From assembly GCF_000165395.2 (NCBI RefSeq), contig NC_067396.1, positions 868,001-932,000 of the forward strand: 64,000 nucleotides of DNA, read 5' to 3'. The DNA comes from Babesia bovis T2Bo (taxonomy: Eukaryota > Apicomplexa > Aconoidasida > Piroplasmida > Babesiidae). A program made the position numbers and the translations under genes. The notes below the pieces were generated by a model, which saw only the letters and a list, made by a program, of their open reading frames with translations, did not search any database and was not told the DNA's origin. Numbering within the stretch: the first letter of the stretch is position 1; each line of letters begins with the position of its first letter. Shown piece after piece: positions 50,204 through 59,842 of this stretch.

Positions 50204-50487
50204 TGATCACGACAAAGAGTACCACTTCCCTCACCAATCTACTCCTCCAGGTCGGCAAACTCCAATACGACATACGGCTCCCCTGGATCTTTGTACTGAC
50301 CTTGGCCTGGCTAGTAGCGGTACTCTACCTTGCCTTTGGTGCCATATGGCCACTGGACTGGACACATATGAGGTCTCATTGGTTACGGGGTGGAGCACAC
50401 CAGTGGCAATGTATGTGGTATAAGGTGATGACGGGACGGAAGGGAAGAGTAGTGCTAGAAGGAGTGGAGTATTTTGGTAGAAGGTAG
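50204..50487 (+). pseudogene. Orphan ves1 terminal exon (array 3, unit 3)
   Basis: Intact frame with a three-residue longer tail: GRKGRVVLEGVEYFGRR. First of three units at exact 705-bp spacing. Confidence 0.8.
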
Positions 50488-50908
50488 TGGCAACGTAGTG
50501 GCGCCTTCGGCGCAACAGTGCTATAATGTGGTAGTTAGTATCGGGGGTAGTAATGTGGAGCAGTCTAGTGGTAGAGTTAGAGCACCAATGATACTCATAA
50601 GGTATACATAGAGTTATAGTGGCAATGTTAGTAAAGGTTTAGTACTGGTTTTATTAAAATTTTGGGTCGTACGTTCAGTGCAAGCTTAGTAGGATTTTGG
50701 TAGAGGTTTGGCATTAGATGTGATAAATGTTTCATAGAACCTTAGTGGCACTTTTGATAAAAGTTTCACAGAACTTTAGTAGCACTTTTGCTGAATGTTT
50801 GGTATAAAAGTAGTAGCTGTTGGGGGTGGTATATGGATGAGATTACAGAGTGTATTGCTTGGATTTTCGTAGCAATGTTGGTAAAGGACTCATAGAGTTT
50901 TGGTGCAG

Positions 50909-51192
50909 TGATCACGACAAAGAGTACCACTCCCCTCACCAATCTCCTCTCCCAGGTCGGCAAACTCCAATACGACATACGGCTCCCCTGGATCTTTGTA
51001 CTGACCTTGGCCTGGCTAGTAGCGGTACTCTACCTTGCCTTTGGCGCCATATGGCCACTGGACTGGGCACATATGAGGTCGCATTGGTTACGGGGTGGAG
51101 CACACCAATGGCAATGTATGTGGTATAAGGTGATGACGGGGCGGAAGGGAAGAGTAGTGCTAGAAGGAGTGGAGTATTTTGGTAGAAGGTAG
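50909..51192 (+). pseudogene. Orphan ves1 terminal exon (array 3, unit 4)
   Basis: Same extended tail GRVVLEGVEYFGRR, with DWAHMRS. By eye identical to the next unit. Confidence 0.8.
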
Positions 51193-51613
51193 TGGCAAAG
51201 TAGTGGCGCCTTCGGCGCAACGGTGATATAACGTGGTAGTTAGTATCGGGGGTAGTAATGTGGAGCAGTCTAGTGGTAGAGTTAGAGCACCAATGATACT
51301 CATAAGGTATACATAGAGTTATAGTGGCAATGTTAGTAAAGGTTTAGTACTGGTTTTATTAAAATTTTGGGTCGTACGTTCAGTGCAAGCTTAGTAGGAT
51401 TTTGGTAGAGGTTTGGCATTAGATGTGATAAATGTTTCATAGAACCTTAGTGGCACTTTTGATAAAAGTTTCACAGAACTTTAGTAGCACTTTTGCTGAA
51501 TGTTTGGTATAAAAGTAGTAGCTGTTGGGGGTGGTATATGGATGAGATTACAGAGTGTATTGCTTGGATTTTCGTAGCAATGTTGGTAAAGGACTCATAG
51601 AGTTTTGGTGCAG

Positions 51614-51897
51614 TGATCACGACAAAGAGTACCACTCCCCTCACCAATCTCCTCTCCCAGGTCGGCAAACTCCAATACGACATACGGCTCCCCTGGATCT
51701 TTGTACTGACCTTGGCCTGGCTAGTAGCGGTACTCTACCTTGCCTTTGGCGCCATATGGCCACTGGACTGGGCACATATGAGGTCGCATTGGTTACGGGG
51801 TGGAGCACACCAATGGCAATGTATGTGGTATAAGGTGATGACGGGGCGGAAGGGAAGAGTAGTGCTAGAAGGAGTGGAGTATTTTGGTAGAAGGTAG
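51614..51897 (+). pseudogene. Orphan ves1 terminal exon (array 3, unit 5)
   Basis: By eye identical in sequence to unit 4, 705 bp downstream. Confidence 0.8.
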
Positions 51898-52645
51898 TGG
51901 CAAAGTAGTGGCGCCTTCGGCGCAACGGTGATATAACGTGGTAGTTAGTATCGGGGGTAGTAATGTGGAGCAGTCTAGTGGTACAGTTAGAGGACCAATG
52001 ATACTCATAAGGTATACATAGAGTTATAGTGGCAATGTTAGTAAAGGTTTAGTACTGGTTTTATTAAAATTTTGGGTCGTACGTTCAGTACAAGCTTAGT
52101 AGGATTTAGGTAGAGGTTTGGCATTAGATGTGATAAATGTTTCATAGATCTTTAGTGGCACTTTTGGTAAAAGTTTCACAGAAGTTTAGTAATAGTTTTG
52201 GTAAAAGTTTCACAGAAGTTTAGTAGCACTTTTGGTGAATGTTTGGTATAACTTTGGTAAAAGTTTCACAAAAGTTTAGTAATAATTTTGGTGAATGTTT
52301 AGTATAAAAGTAGTAGCGTTTTTGGCAGGGGTTTCATAAAAAAGTAGTAGCAGTTTTGGCAAAAGTTTAGTAATAATTTTGGTGAATGTTTAGTATAAAA
52401 GTAGTAGCGTTTTTGGCAGGGGTTTCATAAAAAAGTAGTAGCAGTTTTGGCAAAAGTTTGGTATAACTTTGGTGAAAGTTTGGTATAACTTTGGTAAAAG
52501 TTTCACAAAAGTTTAGTAATAGTTTTGGTGAATGTTTAGTATAAAAGTAGTAGCTGTTGGGGGTGGTATATGGATGAGATTACAGAGTGTATTGCTTGGA
52601 ATTTCGTAGCAATGTTGGTAAAGGACTCATAGAGTTTTGGTGCAG

Positions 52646-52920
52646 TGATCACGACAAAGAGTACCACTCCCCTCACCAATCTCCTCTCCCAAGTCGGTAA
52701 GCTCCAATACGACATACGGCTCCCCTGGATCTTTGTTCTCACGCTAGCCTGGCTAGTAGCGATACTCTATTTAGCATTTGGTGCCATTTGGCCATTGGAC
52801 TGGACACATATGAGGTCGCATTGGTTACGGGGTGGAGAGCACCAGTGGCAATGTATGTGGTATAAGGTGATGACAGATAGGAAGGGGGTGGAGTTGATAG
52901 AGTATTTTGGTAGGAGGTAG
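52646..52920 (+). pseudogene. Orphan ves1 terminal exon (array 3, unit 6)
   Basis: Intact frame; membrane segment variant WLVAILYL; tail KVMTDRKGVELIEYFGRR as at 33,739. Confidence 0.8.
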
Positions 52921-53397
52921 TGGTGACGTAGTGGCGCCTTCGGCGCAACAGTGCTATAATGTGGTAGTTAGTATCGGGGGTAGTAATGTGGAGCAGTCTA
53001 GTGGTAGAGTTAGAGGACCAATGATACTCATAAGGTATACATAGAGTTATAGTGGCAGTGTTAGTAAAGGTTTAGTACTGGTTTTATTAAAATTTTGGCT
53101 CGTACGTTCAGTACAAGCTTAGTAGGATTTTGGTAGAGGTTTGGCATTAGATGTGATAAATGTTTCATAGAACTTTAGTGGCACTTTTGGTAAAGGGTTC
53201 ACAGAAAAATAGTAGCAGTTTTGGTGAAAGTTTAGTATAACTTTGGCAAAAGTTTCACAAAAGTTTAGTAATAGTTTTGGTGAATGTTTAGTATAAAAGT
53301 AGTAGCTGTTGGGGGTGGTATATGGATGAGATTACAGAGTGTATTGCTTGGATTTTCGTAGCAATGTTGGTAAAAGACTCATAGAGTTTTGGTGCAG

Positions 53398-53672
53398 TGA
53401 TCACGACAAAGAGTACCACTCCCCTCACCAACCTCCTCACCCAGGTCGGCCAACTCCAATACGACATACGGCTCCCGTGGATCTTTGTTCTCACGGTAGC
53501 GTGGCTAGTAGCAGTGCTCTATCTCGCTTTTGGTGCCATATGGCCACTGGACTGGACACATATGAGGTCACACTGGTTACGGGGTGGTGAACACCAGTGG
53601 CAATGTATGTGGTATAAGGTGATGACGGGACGCAAAGGAATGGAACTGGTGGAGTATTTTGGTAAGACATAG
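53398..53672 (+). pseudogene. Orphan ves1 terminal exon (array 3, unit 7)
   Basis: Intact frame; lead LLTQVGQLQYDI as in unit 33,739; tail ending ELVEYFGKT. Confidence 0.8.
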
Positions 53673-54240
53673 TGGCGCCTTCGGCGCAACAGTGATATAA
53701 TGTGGTAGTTAGTATCGGGGGTAGTAATGTGGAGCAGTCTAGTGGTAGAGTTAGAGGACCAATGATACTCATAAGGTATACATAGAGTTATAGTGGCAAT
53801 GTTAGTAAAGGTTTAGTACTGGTTTTATTAAAATTTTGGCTCGTACGTTCAGTACAAGCTTAGTAGGATTTTGGTAGAGGTTTGGCATTAGATGTGATAA
53901 ATGTTTCATAGAACTTTAGTGGCACTTTTGGTAAAGGGTTCACAGAAAAATAGTAGCAGTTTTGGTGAAAGTTTAGTATAACTTTGGTAAAAGTTTCAAG
54001 GAAGTTTAGTAGCATTTTTGTTGAAAGTTTAGTAAAAAAGTAGTGGCAGTTTTGGTAAAAGTTTCACATAAAAGTAGTAGCAGTTTTGGCAAATGTTTCA
54101 CAAAAGTTTAGTAATAGTTTTGGTGAATGTTTGGTATAAAAGTAGTAGCTGTTGGGGGTGGTAAATGGATGAGATTACAGAGTGTATTGCTTGGATTTTC
54201 GTAGCAATGTTGGTAAAGGACTCATAGAGTTTTGGTGCAG

Positions 54241-54515
54241 TGATCACGACAAAGAGTACCACTCCCCTCACCAATCTCCTCTCCCAGGTCGGCAAGCTCC
54301 AATACGACATACGGCTCCCGTGGATCTTTGTTCTCACTATAGCCTGGCTAGTAGCGGTACTCTACCTTGCCTTTGGTGCCATATGGCCACTGGACTGGAC
54401 TCATATGAGGTCACATTGGTTAAGGGGTGGAGAACACCAGTGGCAATGTATGTGGTATAAGGTGATGACGGGGCGCAAAGGAATGGAACTGGTGGAGTAT
54501 TTTGGGAGGAGGTAG
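54241..54515 (+). pseudogene. Orphan ves1 terminal exon (array 3, unit 8)
   Basis: Intact frame, ending ELVEYFGRR. The hairpin after the stop is about 40 bp farther away than usual. Confidence 0.8.
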
Positions 54516-55144
54516 TGGCGACGTAGTGGTAGTATTGTAGAGACAGTGAATTAGTGGCGCCTTCGGCGCAACAGTGCTATAATGTGGTAGTTAGTATCGG
54601 GGGTAGTAATGTGGAGCAGTCTAGTGGTAGAGTTAGAGGACCAATGGTACTCATAAGGTATACATAGCGTTATAGTGGCAATGTTAGTAAAGGTTTAGTA
54701 CTGGTTTTATTAAAATTTTGGGTCGTACGTTCAGTACAAGCTTAGTAGGATTTAGGTAGAGGTTTGGCATTAGATGTGATAAATGTTTCATAGATCTTTA
54801 GTGGCACTTTTGGTAAAAGTTTCACAGAAGTTTAGTAATAGTTTTGGTAAAAGTTTCACAGAAGTTTAGTAGCACTTTTGGTGAATGTTTAGTAAAAAAG
54901 TAGTGGCAGTTTTGGCAAATGTTTCACAGAAGTTTAGTAGCAGTTTTGGCAAAAGTTTGGTATAACTTTGGTGAAAGTTTGGTATAACTTTGGTAAAAGT
55001 TTCACAAAAGTTTAGTAATAGTTTTGGTGAATGTTTAGTATAAAAGTAGTAGCTGTTGGGGGTGGTATATGGATGAGATTACAGAGTGTATTGCTTGGAA
55101 TTTCGTAGCAATGTTGGTAAAGGACTCATAGAGTTTTGGTGCAG

Positions 55145-55419
55145 CGATCACGACAAAGAGTACCACTCCCCTCACCAATCTCCTCTCACAGGTCGGTGCC
55201 CTCCAATACGACATACGGCTCCCCTGGATCTTTGTTCTCACGCTAGCCTGGCTAGTAGCGATACTCTATTTAGCATTTGGTGCCATTTGGCCATTGGACT
55301 GGACACATATGAGGTCGCATTGGTTACGGGGTGGACAACACCAATGGCAATGTATGTGGTATAAGGTGATGACGGGGAGGAAGGGGGTGGAGCTGGTGGA
55401 GTATTTCGGAAGGAAGTAG
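55145..55419 (+). pseudogene. Orphan ves1 terminal exon (array 3, last unit)
   Basis: The first codons differ (GCAGCGATC, so no GTG), but the frame is open to ELVEYFGRK. It joins repeat block copy D without a hairpin. Confidence 0.8.
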
Positions 55420-55648
55420 TGGCGACGTAGTGTTAGAGATTGTAAATAAATACAGTAAAAAGTCATGCAATACACCAAGTAGCCAACACGCGTTACCTAG
55501 CATTACAGACAACTAGTCATAATAGTAGCACTCATTCACCACTATTTTAGTGATAAGAGTAGCAATTTTATGAGGCATACAAGTTACACGTCTTCACATA
55601 GTTACTGCCAATGCATAGTTGTATGTGCAGTAAAACATTGGTACTACT
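55420..55648. other. Left flank of repeat block, copy D
   Basis: Same as the other copies with few changes. No gene seen. Confidence 0.7.
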
Positions 55649-56988
55649 TTTAATAGTGATTTCTTTAAGAGTTGATAGTGATTTCTTGAAGGGTTTGATA
55701 GTGATTTCTTAAAAGATTGATAGTGGTTTCTTGAAGGATTGATAGTGATTTCTTGAAGGATTGATAGTGATTTCTTAAAGGATTGATAGTGGTTTTCTTG
55801 AAGGTTTAATAGTGGTTTCTTAAAGGGTTTGACAGTGATTTCTTAAAGGATTGATAGTGGTTTCTTGAAGGTTTTCATAGGGTTTTCTTTAGGGATTGAT
55901 AGTGATTTCTTGAAGGGATGGATAGTGGTTTTCTTTAGGGATTTAATAGTGGTTTCTTAAAGGATTGATAGTGATTTCTTTAGGGTTTGATATGGTTTTC
56001 TTAAAGGGTTGATAGTGGTTTCTTGAAGGATTGATAGGGTTTTCTTAAAGGATTGATAGTGATTTCTTAAAGGATTTGATAGTGGTTTCTTAAAGGATTT
56101 GATAGTGGTTTCTTAAAGGATTGATAGTGGTTTCTTGAAGGGTTTGATAGTGGTTTTTTTGAAGGATTGATAGTGATTTCTTAAAGGATTGATAGTGGTT
56201 TCTTGAAGGTTTAATAGTGGTTTTCTTAAGGGTTTAATAGTGGTTTTCTTTAGGGTTTGATAGGGTTTTCTTTAGGGATTGATATTGGTTTCTTTAAGGG
56301 TTGATAGGGTTTTCTTAAGGGATTTGATATGGTTTTCTTTAGGGGTTGATATTGATTTCTTTAAGGGTTTGATAGTGATTTCTTAAAAGATTGATAGTGG
56401 TTTCTTGAATGGATTGATAGTGATTTCTTAAAAGATTGATAGTGGTTTCTTGAAGGATTGATAGTGATTTCTTTAAGGGTTGATAGTGATTTCTTTAAGG
56501 GTTGATAGTGATTTCATTAAGGGTTGATAGTGATTTCATTAAGGGTTGATAGGGTTTTCTTAAAGGGTTTGATATGGTTTTCATGAAGGGATTGATATTG
56601 ATTTCTTTAGGGTTTGATATGGTTTTCTTTATGGATTTAATAGTGATTTTTTTAGGGATTGATATTGATTTCTTTAAGGGTTGATAGGGTTTTCTTAAGG
56701 GATTTGATATGGTTTTCTTTAGGGGTTGATATTGATTTCTTTAAGGATTGATAGTGGTTTCTTGAAGGGTTTGATAGTGATTTCTTTAGGGTTTGATATG
56801 GTTTTCTTTAGGGTTTGATATGGTTTTCTTTATGGATTTAATAGTGGTTTCTTTAAGGATTTTATAGTGATTTCTTTAGGGATTGATAGTGATTTCTTTA
56901 GGGTTTGATAGTGGTTTCTTGAAGGTTTAATAGTGGTTTCTTGAAGGTTTAATAGTGGTTTTCTTAAAGGTTTAATAGTGGTTTTCTT
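55649..56988. repeat. Minisatellite 1, copy D (~58 units)
   Basis: By far the longest copy, about 1.34 kb, with internal higher-order duplications such as the repeated stretch near 56,330-56,760. Confidence 0.9.
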
Positions 56989-57725
56989 AAAGGTTTGATT
57001 ATCTTTAATAGTACTTTTTATTGAATGTTTGAAGGTGTTCGGTGATGTGGGTATATTATGCCGCTGACAGCTGATCCATCTTTGTAAGATTTTTTCTGAG
57101 GCATATATCACCCTAGTGGCATTTGATGTAACACGTAGTGTCTATACAGTGACTAAAGCTGTCCACTACATGAGGCTACACCATGAAGCCCAGATGGTAG
57201 CTGTATGCATGGAACTAGAGAGTCACTAGCCTACACAGTTGTAACAACGTAGAGGATGGCGATGTAGACTAGTGAAGTACCAATGTTACAGAAATACTCT
57301 ATATGCGACCAATATATCTCCCCACTGAATGCCGCATAAAACTGCGTCGATAACACTGTTAAGATTCCACAGGTAATGTGCACACTATCAACACTTGAAA
57401 AACACCGACTTCTCCACAAAACCTCTGCTGCAACTACTGTCAAACTATGGTACAAAACATTTAGCCACAATAAGGCTAATCTTTCATGGAATATTTAATA
57501 AACATACTGCATTACTCCAAATAATTACACGAGAAAACTCATTTACAGCAAATTACATAAACCCAAAATATACTTCACAAAACCACTGTTTGAAATCACT
57601 AGCCTGAAGAGAACCCCGAACACCTTCAAACATTCAATAAAAAGTATCAACAAACCCTAACCGGACTTTTTGGAAAACCCTATCAAAAGTAGTACCAAAG
57701 TTTTACTGAAAATGGAACTAAAGAA
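56989..57725. other. Invariant core of repeat block, copy D
   Basis: Differs from A-C at only a handful of bases (e.g. GATGTAACACG near 57,127). The 79-codon minus ORF at 57,231-57,470 is unchanged. Confidence 0.65.
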
Positions 57726-57729
57726 TTAC

Positions 57730-58188
57730 ACTACCAATGTGTAAACGTCACTAGAGCCAGGTCACAGCATTGACTACCTATGTGTAAACGTCGCTAGAGC
57801 CAGGTGACAGCATTGACTAACTATGTGTAAACATCACTAGAGCCAGGTCACAGCATTGACTACCAATGTGTAAACGTCACTAGAGCCAGGTGACAGCATT
57901 GACTACCAATGTGTAAACGCTGAACTACCAATGTGTAAACGTCACTAGAGCCAGGTCACAGCATTGACTACCAATGTGTAAACGTCACTAGAGCCAGGTC
58001 ACAGCATTGACTACCAATGTGTAAACATCACTAGAGCCAGGTCACAGCATCGGCAACTATGTGTAAACATCACTAGAGCCAGGTCACAGCATTGGCAACT
58101 ATGTGTAAACATCACTAGAGCCAGGTCACAGCATTGACTACCAATGTGTAAACGTCACTAGAGCCAGGTGACAGCATTGACTAACTAT
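57730..58188. repeat. Minisatellite 2, copy D (~10 units)
   Basis: The shortest copy of this array. Confidence 0.9.
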
Positions 58189-58308
58189 GTTTCCTTTAGC
58201 CTACCCCGAATAGCCCCTACATTTCTACCAAAGTTTTGTCAACATTGGCACCAAACTTTTATGAACTTTTCATGTAACCTTGTACTACTATATACAAAAA
58301 CGTTAGCC

Positions 58309-58975
58309 AGTTTTACGTTTCCCTACTGTTGAAAACCCACCCAAGGGATAGCCAGTTTTACGTTTCCCTACTGTTGAAAACCCACCCAAGGGATAGCCAA
58401 GCTTAAGTTTCCCTACTGTTGAAAACCCACCCAAAGGATAGCCAGTTTTACGTGTACCTGCTGTTGAATACCCACCCAAAGGATAGCCAGTTTTACGTGT
58501 ACCTGCTGTTGAAAACCCACCCAAAGGATAGCCAGGTTTACGTGTACCTACTGTTGAAAACCCACCCAAAGGATAGCCAGTTTTACGTGTACCTGCTGTT
58601 GAAAACCCACCCAAAGGATAGCCAGGTTTACGTGTACCTGCTGTTGAAAACCCACCCAAAGGATAGCCAGTTTTACGTGTACCTACTGTTGAAAACCCAC
58701 CCAAAGGATAGCCAGGTTTACGTGTACCTGCTGTTGAAAACCCACCCAAAGGATAGCCAGGTTTACGTGTACCTACTGTTGAAAACCCACCCAAAGGATA
58801 GCCAGGTTTACGTGTACCTACTGTTGAAAACCCACCCAAAGGATAGCCAGTTTTACGTGTACCTGCTGTTGAAAACCCACCCAAAGGATAGCCAGTTTTA
58901 CGTGTACCTGCTGTTGAAAACCCACCCAAAGGATAGCCAGTTTTACGTGTACCTACTGTTGAAAACCCGCTAAAA
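58309..58975. repeat. Minisatellite 3, copy D (45 bp, 15 units)
   Basis: Fifteen units. The minus frame is open for 208 codons (58,303-58,929) and the plus frame for 184 codons (58,419-58,973). Confidence 0.9.
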
Positions 58976-59094
58976 AGTTAGCCAACCTTCTCATGAATCA
59001 CCACTAGAATATAGTAGAGGTATCACTAGGCTTTTTCTAATGTGATTACTTGAATATTCCTCAGATGCCACTAGAATTCTACAATACCGTCTAA

Positions 59095-59455
59095 CCCTGT
59101 GTATACCTAGTATCACTACCGGTAACCCTATGTATACCTAGTATCACTACCGGTAACCCTATGTATACCTAGTATCACTATTGTCTAACCCTGTGTATAC
59201 CTAGTATCACTATTGTCTAACCCTATGTATACCTAGTATCACTATTGTCTAACCCTATGTATACCTAGTATCACTACTTCTAACCCTGTGTATACCTAGT
59301 ATCACTATTGTCTAACCCTATGTATACCTAGTATCACTGCTGGTAACCCTGTGTATACCTAGTATCACTACTTCTAACCCTGTGTATACCTAGTATCACT
59401 ACCGGTAACCCTATGTATACCTAGTATCACTATTGTCTAACCCTATGAAATCACT
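59095..59455. repeat. Minisatellite 4, copy D (~11 units)
   Basis: Mixed ATTGTCTAACCC, CCGGTAACCC and CTTCTAACCC joiners. Confidence 0.9.
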
Positions 59456-59489
59456 CTGTAATCATATCTATTTAATACCCCTAACAACT

Positions 59490-59620
59490 ACTACTTTTCT
59501 ATGAAACCTTTACCAAAACTGCTACCACTTTTCTATCAAACCTTTACCAAAACTGCTACCACTTTTCTATGAAACCTTTACCAAAAGTGCTACTACTTTT
59601 CTACTAAACTTTATCTAAAG
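59490..59620. repeat. Minisatellite 5, copy D (~4 units)
   Basis: The shortest copy of this array. Confidence 0.85.
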
Positions 59621-59842
59621 TTATTAGTGAACGCTAACAAATATTGCTACCACATTACCACTAGCGTTAATCCATATGATACTGTTGCGCGCCACTGTAA
59701 CGGACACTGTCAGGTGCTATCTCCACGGGCGCGCCCTTATATCACCGTTGCGCCGAAGGCGCCCCTATCTCTCACTACCCAACCCCATCAACATCGGGTA
59801 AAACACAGAATATTATCCCTACTTGTCTCGCCGAAGGCGCCT
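59621..59842. other. Spacer downstream of beta4 with palindromic elements
   Basis: Holds a ~50-bp GCGCGCC element (59,687-59,735), a GC hairpin near 59,748-59,763 and, next to the beta4 stop, a hairpin with one decayed pair (59,829-59,841). No orphan exon. Confidence 0.7.

Larger units (their letters stand above)
49030..55419 (+). repeat. Terminal-exon array 3 (eight further units)
   Basis: The longest array. Unit starts from 48,719 are 756, 729, 705, 705, 1,032, 752, 843 and 904 bp apart. Each spacer holds the hairpin, the ~250-bp conserved element, degenerate ~33-bp repeats and, except before 49,475, the GAGATTACAGAGTGT leader. No other gene is seen in the spacers. Confidence 0.85.
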
